Assembly: GCA_002317175.1 (NCBI GenBank)
Contig: DCJA01000036.1
Location: 133,331-197,330, forward strand
Origin: Lachnospiraceae bacterium UBA1712
GTDB taxonomy: Bacteria; Bacillota; Clostridia; Lachnospirales; Lachnospiraceae
Reading direction: 5' to 3'
Length of the DNA stretch: 64,000 bases
This document shows, piece after piece, positions 54,092-62,430 of the stretch. The notes under the pieces are model-generated. The model was not told the origin of the DNA, searched no databases, and was given only the letters and a program-made list of their open reading frames with translations. Each line of letters starts with the position of its first letter. Position 1 is the first letter of the stretch. Made by a program: the position numbers and the translations under genes.

Positions 54092-54382
54092 ATGACCAGT
54101 AAACAGCGTTCATATCTTAAAGGTCTTGCAATGAATATTGAGCCTATATTCCAGGTAGGTAAATCATCAATTACACCTGAGTATACAGAGGCTATTCGTG
54201 AAGCTTTTAATACAAAAGAACTGATTAAAATTAGCGTATTGAAGAATTGTATGGATGATCCAAGAGGCATAGCTGAGGTATTAGCTTCGCGTACAGGATC
54301 AGAAGTAGTACAGGTGATTGGTAAAAAAATAGTTTTATATAAAGCTGATTCAGAAAATCCAAAGATACTATTACCAAGATAA
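54092..54382 (+). CDS. yhbY: YhbY family RNA-binding protein (CRM domain)
   Basis: The 96 residues form a single CRM domain: MTSKQRSYLKGLAMNIEPIFQVGKSSIT with the GxxG-like loop, and IGKKIVLYK near the end. It binds pre-50S particles. It starts 8 nt after obg. Confidence 0.95.
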   Translation: MTSKQRSYLKGLAMNIEPIFQVGKSSITPEYTEAIREAFNTKELIKISVLKNCMDDPRGIAEVLASRTGSEVVQVIGKKIVLYKADSENPKILLPR

Positions 54383-54396
54383 AGGAGTATGTGGCT

Positions 54397-55011
54397 ATGA
54401 GTACAAAAAGAAAAGTCGGAATCATTGGTGGAACATTTAACCCAATTCATATGGGACATCTAATTTTGGCTGAGAATGCCTATGATGAATTTAAGCTTGA
54501 CGAGATTTTGTTTATACCAACAGGTATTAGTCATTTTAAAGATCCAAGTATTGTATTGGATAAGAAGAAACGTATTGCAATGACTGGTGGAGCAATTGAT
54601 GACAATCCACACTTTGCTTTGTCAACAATTGAAACTGACAGACCTGGTAATTCATATACTTACGAAACTCTTGAAGAACTCAAAAAGCGCAATCCAGACA
54701 CCAAGTATTATCTTATTGTAGGTGCGGATTCACTTTTCCAGATTGAGGAGTGGATGAATACTGAGTCTATTATGGCTAACGCTGCAATTCTAGTTGCAGT
54801 AAGAAAAGGTCAGTCTCATGAGGAGTTACAGGCTAAGGTAGATGAACTTTCTGCTAAATATAATGCAGAGATTCATATACTTAAATTTACATATATAGAT
54901 ATCTCATCAACAGAGATTCGTCAGCGTATTAAAGAAGGTAAGACTATCAAGTATATGGTTGCTGAGGATACATTGAATTATATAAATAAGTTCAATCTTT
55001 ACAGGGATTAA
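54397..55011 (+). CDS. nadD: Nicotinate-nucleotide adenylyltransferase
   Basis: NadD adenylates nicotinate mononucleotide in NAD synthesis. The 204 residues hold GGTFNPIHMGHLILAE with the HxGH motif and the ISSTEIRQR motif near 170. The ATG at 54397 fits AAAGGAG at 54381-54387; a GTG at 54391 is too close. Its place before yqeK and rsfS is the standard Firmicutes order. Confidence 0.96.
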   Translation: MSTKRKVGIIGGTFNPIHMGHLILAENAYDEFKLDEILFIPTGISHFKDPSIVLDKKKRIAMTGGAIDDNPHFALSTIETDRPGNSYTYETLEELKKRNPDTKYYLIVGADSLFQIEEWMNTESIMANAAILVAVRKGQSHEELQAKVDELSAKYNAEIHILKFTYIDISSTEIRQRIKEGKTIKYMVAEDTLNYINKFNLYRD

Positions 55012-55026
55012 TGGTGTCTTAAATAT

Positions 55027-55602
55027 ATGACTATTGAAGAAATAACAGAGAATCTGCGTAAAGATTTAAAAAAGAAACGTTTTAATCATAGTATTGGAGT
55101 AGCGTATACATCGGCAAATCTTGCTATGAAATATGGATATGATATGAATAAAGCATTAAGGGCTGGACTTTTACATGATTGTGCAAAGTATATGTCTGAT
55201 GAGGAAAGCATATCATACTGCAAGAAGAATTCCATTGAAATATCAGATGCAGAGTATAATACGCCCGCTTTGTTGCATGCAAAGGCTGGTTCTTATATGG
55301 CTAGGTCCAAATATAATGAGCAGGATACAGAGATTCTTGAAGCTATTAGATGGCATACTACTGGTAAACCTGATATGACTCTCTATGAGAAAATTGTATT
55401 TGTTGCGGATTATATAGAACCTAACAGAGATCATGATAAGGAGCTGGAGTTTATACGTAAGCTTGCTTATTCTGATCTTGATAGATGTATTGCCAAGATA
55501 TATGAGAATACCATTAATTTTATAAATGGTTCAAACAAAAAGATGGATCCGACTACATTGGAAGCCTATTCTTTTTATGAAAATATGATTACAAACAGGT
55601 AA
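55027..55602 (+). CDS. yqeK: HD-domain hydrolase YqeK (symmetrical Ap4A hydrolase)
   Basis: The 191 residues carry H21, the H50-D51 pair (GLLHDCAKYM), a later His in RWHTTGKPDM and D in VADYIEP, matching the HD site of YqeK. Members hydrolyse diadenosine tetraphosphate to ADP. The ribosome site is weak, which together with its location may mean coupling with nadD. Confidence 0.93.
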   Translation: MTIEEITENLRKDLKKKRFNHSIGVAYTSANLAMKYGYDMNKALRAGLLHDCAKYMSDEESISYCKKNSIEISDAEYNTPALLHAKAGSYMARSKYNEQDTEILEAIRWHTTGKPDMTLYEKIVFVADYIEPNRDHDKELEFIRKLAYSDLDRCIAKIYENTINFINGSNKKMDPTTLEAYSFYENMITNR

Positions 55603-55605
55603 GAT

Positions 55606-55938
55606 ATGACTGAAATTTTAAAATTAATCAATGATAAGCTTTCTGATAAGAAAGCGGAAGATATTAAGGTGCTTGATATTAGCCAGATGTCTGTGTTGGC
55701 TGATTATTTTGTTATCGCATCTGGTAATAATTTTAATCAACTTCATTCAATGGCTGATTATCTTGAAGAAGAATTAGCAAAAATGGGAGTTAAGCCTAAT
55801 CATATCGAAGGCTATAACAATGCTAACTGGATACTTATGGATTACAGTGATTTTGTAATTCATCTGTTTGATAAGGAAAGTCGTAATTTCTATGATTTGG
55901 AGAGAATCTGGAAAGGCGGTACTTTGGTAAATATATAA
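55606..55938 (+). CDS. rsfS: Ribosomal silencing factor RsfS
   Basis: RsfS binds L14 and blocks subunit joining when nutrients are scarce. The 110 residues show the family core VLADYFVIASGNNFNQLHSMADYLEEELAK and the C-terminal DYSDFVIHLFDKESRNFYDLERIW. It starts 3 nt after yqeK with AGGTAAG. Confidence 0.96.
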   Translation: MTEILKLINDKLSDKKAEDIKVLDISQMSVLADYFVIASGNNFNQLHSMADYLEEELAKMGVKPNHIEGYNNANWILMDYSDFVIHLFDKESRNFYDLERIWKGGTLVNI

Positions 55939-55965
55939 AGATTATTTCACTTTTGGGGGTAGAAA

Positions 55966-56892
55966 ATGATACATGTCTTTATAGTTAATCCAATGGCCGG
56001 AAATATGAATTATGCAGAAGCATTAAGAAAAGAAATTTCTACGTATTCCGACATTGAATATTACATTTTTGATACTCGTAATGCTGGTTACGAGGGCGAG
56101 CTTATCAAAAAGATACAGCATATATTTGAAGATGAAAAGCTTAGAATATATTGCTGTGGTGGTTCTGGAACCATGAGAAATATTGTAAATGGTATTAGTA
56201 ATCTTGATGATGTTGAGATTGCCTTTTATCCTTGCGGTCTTTCAAATGATTTTCTAAAAGTTTTTCCTGTTCAGGAACAAAAGAGATTCTCACACTTAGA
56301 AGAATTAATACATGGTGATGTAATAGACATCGATTATTTAAGGGTTAATAACAAGCTAGTTGGTATTAACTCTGTTTCTGCTGGAATTGATGCTAATCTT
56401 ATCAATCAGATTGAAAGTCTAAGATTCCTTAATTATCTTGGATCTAAGATACCTTATATGTTTTGTCTGTTCGCTGCACTGATTAAGTCTCGTACAACCA
56501 AATGCGAGGTTACTATTGGCAGTAAGCATTATGTTGATGATTTTACAGAAGTTTATTTTGGAAATGGTAATGTTCTTGGAAGCAATATATATGTATATGA
56601 CAATCCATTAGTTACAGATGGTAAAGGTAAATATATGCTTCTTAGGTCTGATGCCAGAAGATTCTGGACGATTCCTATTGCCTTAAGAATGATGAGACAC
56701 AAAAACAGAGACCTGGATCTGGTTGCTGAATATGGCGATGAGCAGTGTATGTATGTTAGAAGAATTGACGATGGTGCAATTAACTACAACATTGATGGTG
56801 AGCTTATTCCAATTGGAGGAACAGCAAAGATTGAAGTGGTTAAAAAGGGTCTGCATTTTGTAGTACCAAAGGGGGTAGTAGCGTATGAATAA
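55966..56892 (+). CDS. Diacylglycerol-kinase-like protein with altered GGDGT motif
   Basis: The 308-residue product has the DAGK/sphingosine-kinase fold: MIHVFIVNPMAGN opens it, the nucleotide loop lies at 65-69, and the conserved IAFYPCGLSNDFLKVF follows. The catalytic GGDGT reads G65-G-S67-G-T69, and the next helix is MRNIVNGI in place of LNEVVNGI. Loss of the Asp suggests a weak or altered kinase, or a binding protein. It overlaps the hybrid histidine kinase gene by 8 nt, which points to a shared signalling role. Confidence 0.83.
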   Translation: MIHVFIVNPMAGNMNYAEALRKEISTYSDIEYYIFDTRNAGYEGELIKKIQHIFEDEKLRIYCCGGSGTMRNIVNGISNLDDVEIAFYPCGLSNDFLKVFPVQEQKRFSHLEELIHGDVIDIDYLRVNNKLVGINSVSAGIDANLINQIESLRFLNYLGSKIPYMFCLFAALIKSRTTKCEVTIGSKHYVDDFTEVYFGNGNVLGSNIYVYDNPLVTDGKGKYMLLRSDARRFWTIPIALRMMRHKNRDLDLVAEYGDEQCMYVRRIDDGAINYNIDGELIPIGGTAKIEVVKKGLHFVVPKGVVAYE

Positions 56893-58633
56893 TACTTATA
56901 CACGTCTGTGTAATACCCTTTATTACTTTATTGGAGCATTCCTTTGCTGGCTAGGTATTATCCTGGATAATGATATGACTAAACCTGGCAGATTGGCCCT
57001 TATTATCTTTTTGCTTGTTGTTGGTATAGTTCCGCCATTTTTGTTTAGCTATAATATCTTTGATTATGAAAAGTATAAAAAGGCGTATCTGTTTTCTTTC
57101 ATTGTTATGTCTTTTGTTCTATATGTTATATGGAATTCTATTACTTTATTTGTGTGTGCATTATTTCTAATGTCGATGCTTTCGTTGCTATATCTTGATT
57201 CTGGCTTTAATCGTTTTCAGGCATTTGTTAATATGGCTGCATTGACTATATTATTTGTATTTGAAAGATTGACAGATAATATTACAATGGATGAATTTAC
57301 TTTTGTTCTTGTATTTATTATGCTTCTTGGAACAAATTTTATTGGACAGCAAATAACCAAGCTTATTCTATTGGAAAGATTTAAAAGCTTACAACAGGAG
57401 CGAAGTCTTGATGATATGCTTCGTGTTGTTGAGAGTAAGGTTGATGAGGCACGTAATGCGGCTAAATCTAAATCAGAGTTTTTGTCAAATATGTCACATG
57501 AGATCAGAACTCCAATCAATGCTGTGCTGGGTATGAATGAAATGATTACCCGTGAAAGTGAAAATGATCAGATTTCTGAGTATTCACGAAATATAGCAAG
57601 TTCTGGAAATATGCTACTTGCACTTATTAATGATATTCTTGATCTCTCTAAAATTGAGTCTGGTAAGGTGGCTATTATCAGAGTAGAGTATCAGCTTAGT
57701 ACGGTCTGCAATGATCTTATGAATATGATTAAAGATCGTGCGAGTAAGAAAAATCTGGGACTAAAGTTAAAGATAAATCCTCAGATTCCAAACTACCTTT
57801 ATGGAGATGAGGTACGTATCAGACAGATTGTATTAAATCTGCTTACTAATGCTGTTAAATATACAGAAGAGGGTACGATTACCCTGAATGTGGATTATGT
57901 CCAGCGTACAAAAGGACAGATTGATTTGTCGTTTAGTGTAAAGGATACTGGACGTGGAATTAAGAAACAGGATATCGATAAGCTGTTCAGTTCCTTCCAA
58001 AGACTTGAAGAGGCTAAGAATAAGAACATTGAAGGTACAGGCCTTGGTCTTGCTATTGTTGGTGGATATGTTAAGCTGATGCACGGTAAGATTGATGTAA
58101 TCAGCGATTATGGTAAGGGTAGTGAATTTATTGTCAGCATCCCACAGAAGGTTATAAAATCAGACGAAATTGGAGAATTTGACTTTAAGTTTAATAAGCC
58201 TGCAGCAAAAGCAAATGCTTACAAGCCTTCATTTAAGGCTTCTAAAGCAAAGATTTTGGCTGTTGATGATAACAATATGAATCTTATTGTTGTGAAGAAT
58301 CTTCTTAAAGCTACCCAGATACGTATTGATTTTGCTCATGGTGGTCAGGAATGTATCGAAAAGGTGCGTAATGAATTCTATGATGTAATTCTTCTTGATC
58401 ATATGATGCCTGAAATGGATGGTACTGAGTGTCTCAAGTATATGAAGCAGGAGAATCTGATTAAGAAGACTCCTGTTATAGCTTTGACAGCTAATGCGGT
58501 ATCAGGTGCCAAAGAAGAGTATATTAAACAGGGCTTTGATGACTACCTTTCAAAACCTATTGTTCCACTTGAACTTGAGAATATGTTAAGACACTGGCTA
58601 CCAGGCTGGCTTATAGAAAATAATCTGGACTAG
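56885..58633 (+). CDS. Hybrid sensor histidine kinase/response regulator
   Basis: The 582 residues begin with about six transmembrane helices (1-150) and a short coiled coil. HisKA follows with phosphoacceptor H205 (SHEIRTPINA), then HATPase_c (NLLTNAVKY, DTGRGI, GTGLGLAI) and a C-terminal receiver with D461/D462, phosphoacceptor D505 (LLDHMMPEMDG) and K near 554. No periplasmic sensor loop or output domain is seen, so the receiver may pass phosphate to an unlinked HPt. It overlaps the lipid-kinase-like gene. Confidence 0.94.
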   Translation: MNNTYTRLCNTLYYFIGAFLCWLGIILDNDMTKPGRLALIIFLLVVGIVPPFLFSYNIFDYEKYKKAYLFSFIVMSFVLYVIWNSITLFVCALFLMSMLSLLYLDSGFNRFQAFVNMAALTILFVFERLTDNITMDEFTFVLVFIMLLGTNFIGQQITKLILLERFKSLQQERSLDDMLRVVESKVDEARNAAKSKSEFLSNMSHEIRTPINAVLGMNEMITRESENDQISEYSRNIASSGNMLLALINDILDLSKIESGKVAIIRVEYQLSTVCNDLMNMIKDRASKKNLGLKLKINPQIPNYLYGDEVRIRQIVLNLLTNAVKYTEEGTITLNVDYVQRTKGQIDLSFSVKDTGRGIKKQDIDKLFSSFQRLEEAKNKNIEGTGLGLAIVGGYVKLMHGKIDVISDYGKGSEFIVSIPQKVIKSDEIGEFDFKFNKPAAKANAYKPSFKASKAKILAVDDNNMNLIVVKNLLKATQIRIDFAHGGQECIEKVRNEFYDVILLDHMMPEMDGTECLKYMKQENLIKKTPVIALTANAVSGAKEEYIKQGFDDYLSKPIVPLELENMLRHWLPGWLIENNLD

Positions 58634-58635
58634 AA

Positions 58636-59427
58636 ATGATAATTGATTTTCATACTCATGCTTTTCCTGATACTATTGCAGCTAAAGCAACTTCGAAGAA
58701 TTTTATTAAACCTGCGCTAAATGGCAGTTATTCAATGCTTTCAGCTTCCATGAATGATTCTGACGTTGATATTAGCCTTATTTTGCCTGTTGCAACCAGA
58801 GAGGGTATGCATGTAAGCCTAAATGATAATGCGGCTCAAATATGTCAAATAACCGGTGACAATCGTCTGTTAAGCTTTGGTTCAGTTTATCCGGGTGAGA
58901 AGGATTGGGAGTCTGCTGTTGACAGAGTTAAGGATCTTGGACTTAAGGGTATAAAGATACAGCCTGTATTTCAGAATTGTAGATTATCGGATGAGACTGT
59001 TTTTGAACTGGTAAATTATGCATTAAGTTTAGGACTATATGTTACTATTCATGTTGGACGTGATTACCCAGCACTCGAATATGAGTGTTCTACTCCTCGA
59101 ATGGCCTATAATCTACTTAATAGGTTAAATAATACTGAAAGGCTTATTCTGGCTCATCTGGGTGGATATAATCATCCTGAGGATGCATATGAACTTGTGG
59201 CTGGTTCTGACTGTTATTTGGACACGTCCATGTGTACTGATACAATGGGGCTTGAGATGATGCAAAGAATCATCAAAAAGCATGGAGCTGATCGAGTGTT
59301 ATTTGGTTCAGATTCACCATGGTATTCACAGGCTAAAGCGATAGAAGATATAAAATCACTGGATTTAAGTCAGGATGAACTGGATAAGATCTTTTATAAG
59401 AATGCATTAAGCATTTTACAGCTTTAA
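58636..59427 (+). CDS. Amidohydrolase family metal-dependent hydrolase
   Basis: The 263 residues have the metal-binding HTH at 6-8 (IIDFHTHAFPD), VTIHVGRD, LILAHLGGYN and the terminal FGSDSPWYS, the pattern of COG2159 TIM-barrel amidohydrolases. The substrate is not predictable; relatives include decarboxylases. It starts 2 nt after the histidine kinase, so it ends that operon. The following 208 bases hold the structured element. Confidence 0.9.
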   Translation: MIIDFHTHAFPDTIAAKATSKNFIKPALNGSYSMLSASMNDSDVDISLILPVATREGMHVSLNDNAAQICQITGDNRLLSFGSVYPGEKDWESAVDRVKDLGLKGIKIQPVFQNCRLSDETVFELVNYALSLGLYVTIHVGRDYPALEYECSTPRMAYNLLNRLNNTERLILAHLGGYNHPEDAYELVAGSDCYLDTSMCTDTMGLEMMQRIIKKHGADRVLFGSDSPWYSQAKAIEDIKSLDLSQDELDKIFYKNALSILQL

Positions 59428-59471
59428 TGAATAATAGATGGTTACCATTTCAGTTGAATAAATATAAAAAT

Positions 59472-59589
59472 AAAAAACTATACTTGTAAGCCGTTTGCTC
59501 TTGTTCTCAGGCGTCACGTTACTAGATTCGAAAATACCTCATCAAGTAACGACGCCATCGAATGCTTCCAAGTTATATTTTTTTATTTT
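59472..59589. other. Pseudoknot-capable palindromic element between convergent genes
   Basis: This 118-nt imperfect palindrome ends in A-runs on the left and T-runs on the right, so it can act as a terminator on both strands. It contains an outer helix (CTTG-AAGC 59483-59491 with GCTT-CAAG 59564-59572, one mismatch). An inner 12-bp helix follows (GGCGT+CGTTACT at 59510-59523, with a CA bulge, pairing with AGTAACGACGCC at 59545-59556). Its 21-nt loop has ATTCGA (59526-59531), which can pair with TCGAAT at 59558-59563 as a pseudoknot. It lies between a + and a - gene. Strand and function are unknown. No known RNA family was recognised. Confidence 0.6.
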
Positions 59590-59635
59590 ATTAGACTATT
59601 TAAGTTGAAAATAATTATAGATACAGACCTTAAAT

Positions 59636-60319
59636 CTATTCTGATTTTGGGTTGATTAGAGGTCTTGCTATGTGAACATTGAAGAATTCAATTAGCGGTC
59701 CCATAAAGAAAGCTGTAATAATGGTTCCTATTCCTGCGATAGTTGGTATATCTTTGATTGAACCTCCAGCCAATACAAAAAGAACACATCCTAATACTAC
59801 GCAAACAAGGTCTGTTGCTATGCGAACATACTGGAATTTACCTTTCTTCCAGGTATTTACTATAATAAGTGCCACTGCATCGTAAGTTGATACACCTAAA
59901 TCAGCAGTCATATAGAAAGCAGATCCAAAGCATATAATGACGATTCCTATTATGAGGCAGATAACTCTTACAACAATTGAAGGATTTACAATGACTGTCT
60001 GTAAAAACTCGTAAGTGTACTGAGTGATATAACCTAACAGGAAGAGATTGATAAAGGTTGCAATACCTATATAGTGCTTATCAAAAATCAATGCAAATGC
60101 AAGCATTAAAGCATTAACGATAACATATAGGGTACCAAAACTTATTGGTATCAGTTTATCAAGTCCTGCCATAAATGACTGAAAAGGATCTACACCAAGT
60201 GCAGCTATTTTAAATATACCGACACTGATTGCACAAATAATTACTCCAAATAAAGTCATTAGAATTCTTTTTCTATAAATCTTATCATTTTTAATTAAAT
60301 CCATGTATTTATTAACCAT
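59636..60319 (-). CDS. YczE/YitT-like membrane protein
   Basis: The 227-residue protein has five or six transmembrane helices and the repeated Gly-Val-Asp/Thr-x-Phe/Asp-x-x motif of this family (AALGVDPFQSFMAGL near 35 and ADLGVSTYDAVALI near 140). The function is unknown. AGGAGA lies about 12 nt before the ATG. It is transcribed toward the structured element and against the amidohydrolase gene. Confidence 0.85.
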   Translation of the reverse strand: MVNKYMDLIKNDKIYRKRILMTLFGVIICAISVGIFKIAALGVDPFQSFMAGLDKLIPISFGTLYVIVNALMLAFALIFDKHYIGIATFINLFLLGYITQYTYEFLQTVIVNPSIVVRVICLIIGIVIICFGSAFYMTADLGVSTYDAVALIIVNTWKKGKFQYVRIATDLVCVVLGCVLFVLAGGSIKDIPTIAGIGTIITAFFMGPLIEFFNVHIARPLINPKSE

Positions 60320-60381
60320 TATTATTTTTATCTCCTAAAATATATTTTGGCTTTTGTTAAGCTTTTTTTCTTGGTTAAATT

Positions 60382-60411
60382 ATCATATAAGAATTCTGAA
60401 TACAATAACAA
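60382..60411 (-). promoter_or_regulatory. Likely promoter of the YczE-type gene
   Basis: On the minus strand TTGTTA (plus 60406-60411) and TATGAT (plus 60382-60387) are separated by 18 bp. The rest of the 136-base gap between the two minus-strand genes is AT-rich, with no strong terminator. Confidence 0.45.
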
Positions 60412-60455
60412 GCAGATTAAATAGTTGATTTTAAATAAATAGTCATCAATTTTTA

Positions 60456-61511
60456 TCAATCTTCACGAAGGCGTACGGCTTTGGCCGCCTTACGTTTGTG
60501 TTCATCCTTCATGGCAGCATAATGTTTTCTGGTTGTATTTACATCTTTATGACCTAGTACATCGGCTACAAGATAAATGTCACCAGTTTCCTGATATAGA
60601 TTAGTGCCAAATGTACTTCTCAACTTATGTGGAGTTATTTTTTTAACGTTAGTCACAAGACCTGCATATTTCTTTACAAGTATTTCGACAGCTCTTACTC
60701 CGATTCTTTTATTTTGCATAGACAAGAAAAAAGCATCTTCATGACCTGTTACAGGGATAATATGTTTTCGTTCCTCATAGTAATCTGTAAGTGCTTTTAA
60801 TACCTCTTCACCGAAATATACTACATCTTCATAACCGCCTTTTCTTCTGACTTTGATCCTTGTGTTATTAAAATCAATGTCTTTTATATCTAGTCCCACA
60901 CATTCACTTACACGGATACCAGTACCAAGCAGAAGAGTAAGTATGGCCATATCTCTTATAACTGTCTTTGAGTGGTATGAAAGCTGTTTTCTGGTTAGAT
61001 TTGTTCCAGCTTCAACCTGGTCAAGAAGAGTAGCTACTTCATCCGGTTCCAGACGTATTATTTCCTTTTCATGTAATTTAGGCATTGGTACTAAAGCAGG
61101 AGCATTAGTCTCAATCAACTCATTTTTGAAATAATAATTATAAAATGAGCGAAGAGATGCTAATTTACGACTTTTTCCCCGTTCATCATTAAGAACATCT
61201 TCTTCATAATCATTTTTGTAAAGGGATAGATATTCCATATATTCCTCAACATCTTCACGACTTACCTTATCTAAAACGGACATAGGAATATCAGGTATAT
61301 CGAATTTGGCTACTGAAGAGTTGTTTTTATGAAGAAATTCAAAGAAAACTTTAAGATCATAGGCATAAGCAATCTTTGTTCTGGAACTTATGGTGTCATT
61401 CATTCCTCTAAAGTACATTTTGCAAAAGGATGGGAGAGAGTCCAAAAGTTCTCTTAGCTTCAGGATGTTTTTTTTATTTAGTTCGTCATGATAATTATTA
61501 GTATTTTCCAT
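60456..61511 (-). CDS. Tyrosine recombinase, XerS-like
   Basis: The 351 residues hold the full catalytic set R200, K224, H295, R298, H321 and Y331. The N-terminal core-binding domain has the IPDIPMSVLDKVSREDVEEYMEYL segment, as in XerS, the single-subunit chromosome-dimer resolvase. It is probably the replicon-resolution recombinase of this organism rather than a mobile integrase, since no mobile genes surround it. It follows the TtcA-like gene by 26 nt. No dif-like site could be assigned with confidence nearby. Confidence 0.85.
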   Translation of the reverse strand: MENTNNYHDELNKKNILKLRELLDSLPSFCKMYFRGMNDTISSRTKIAYAYDLKVFFEFLHKNNSSVAKFDIPDIPMSVLDKVSREDVEEYMEYLSLYKNDYEEDVLNDERGKSRKLASLRSFYNYYFKNELIETNAPALVPMPKLHEKEIIRLEPDEVATLLDQVEAGTNLTRKQLSYHSKTVIRDMAILTLLLGTGIRVSECVGLDIKDIDFNNTRIKVRRKGGYEDVVYFGEEVLKALTDYYEERKHIIPVTGHEDAFFLSMQNKRIGVRAVEILVKKYAGLVTNVKKITPHKLRSTFGTNLYQETGDIYLVADVLGHKDVNTTRKHYAAMKDEHKRKAAKAVRLRED

Positions 61512-61537
61512 GTTTTAACCTATTTTTTTACTATAAT

Positions 61538-62281
61538 TTAATATCTGGCAAAAAGCTCTAATGAATCTTTATTCCAACCATCAAGATATGATTCTTCAAT
61601 TGCAGTAAACATTCTGTTTTTAACACCTGGATTCTCGTGATTAAGCTGTCTGATTAACTCATGCACATATTCACGTTTAGTATAACCATCAACCGGACAT
61701 GCACTTTTTAATACAGGTAAGTTGTATTTATTAACAAAGCCAATAACTTCAGATTCGTTCATATAGATCATGGGACGAATGATAGTAACATCTGACTTAT
61801 CCAGATATGTTACTGGGCTAAATGTATGAAAACGACCTTCGTATAGCATACTTAACATCATTGTTTCGATTACATCATCTTTATGATGAGCGTATGCAAC
61901 CTTATTGCAACCCATTTGTTTAATAATCTCATTGAGAGATCCTTTGCGCATTTTAGCACACAGAGAGCAGGGATTTGATTCTTTACGTTCTTCAAAAACA
62001 ATCTGAGCAATCTGAGTTTTTTCAATATGATATTCGATACCCAAGGATTCACAATAATCTGATATTTTACTGAAATCATTATTTTCAAATCCCAAATCTA
62101 TGGTTATAGCTTTTACTATAAATGGAATAGGATAGAAGTCTTTTAATTTGGCCAGTGCGTATAGGAGCGTAAGACTATCTTTACCTCCGGAAATACCAAC
62201 ACAAATAGAATCATTTTCCTCAATCATATGATATTTATCAATAGCCTGTCGTATACGGCTTAATAATTGTTGTGATTTCAT
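61538..62281 (-). CDS. TtcA-like PP-loop tRNA thiolation protein
   Basis: The 247-residue enzyme has the PP-loop SGGKDS at 31-36, C105/C108 (NPCSLCAKMRKG) and C195 (ACPVDG), typical of TtcA, which makes 2-thiocytidine in tRNA using an iron-sulfur cluster. TilS-like lysidine synthase is less likely, as that lacks these cysteines. A promoter lies directly upstream (minus strand), and it leads a two-gene unit with the recombinase. Confidence 0.88.
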   Translation of the reverse strand: MKSQQLLSRIRQAIDKYHMIEENDSICVGISGGKDSLTLLYALAKLKDFYPIPFIVKAITIDLGFENNDFSKISDYCESLGIEYHIEKTQIAQIVFEERKESNPCSLCAKMRKGSLNEIIKQMGCNKVAYAHHKDDVIETMMLSMLYEGRFHTFSPVTYLDKSDVTIIRPMIYMNESEVIGFVNKYNLPVLKSACPVDGYTKREYVHELIRQLNHENPGVKNRMFTAIEESYLDGWNKDSLELFARY

Positions 62282-62292
62282 TTATACCTCAT

Positions 62293-62307
62293 GTTTAACG
62301 AATAGTT
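62293..62307. repeat. 15-bp motif, left copy
   Basis: GTTTAACGAATAGTT at 62293-62307 has an exact reverse complement at 63966-63980. It lies in the leader of the TtcA-like gene, between its promoter and start codon. Confidence 0.75.
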
Positions 62308-62321
62308 GAATGTTTACTTTG

Positions 62322-62350
62322 ATTTTATATCCAATAGGGTATTTTGTCTA
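62322..62350 (-). promoter_or_regulatory. Sigma-A promoter for the TtcA-recombinase unit
   Basis: On the minus strand TAGACA (plus 62345-62350) and TAAAAT (plus 62322-62327) have a 17-bp spacer, each one mismatch from consensus. Confidence 0.7.
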
Positions 62351-62376
62351 TAATTGTGTATTTTATTGAATATTTA

Positions 62377-62405
62377 TAAATATAGAAATCCATATATGCT
62401 ATAAT
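62377..62405 (+). promoter_or_regulatory. Promoter with extended -10 for the AI-2E gene
   Basis: TGCTATAAT ends at 62405 (TATAAT at 62400-62405, TG at 62397-62398). No good -35 is visible at 17 bp, which extended -10 promoters tolerate. It is divergent from the TtcA-like promoter. Confidence 0.6.
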
Positions 62406-62430
62406 AAATTAATTGATAAGGAGAATTCTT

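Noticed and set aside
59524..59544. Hammerhead-like bases (TGATGAG and CGAA) on the minus strand of the structured element
   Set aside because: The complete CTGATGA...GAAA core and a cleavage triplet with the three required helices are not present; only fragments match.
60368..60393. Possible dif site beside the XerS-like gene (TTCTT arms)
   Set aside because: Arms agree over only five bases and the centre is 4 bp; it overlaps a promoter in AT-rich sequence.
60456..61511. Integrase of a genomic island
   Set aside because: No tRNA, attachment repeats or mobile genes nearby, and the flanks are housekeeping genes.
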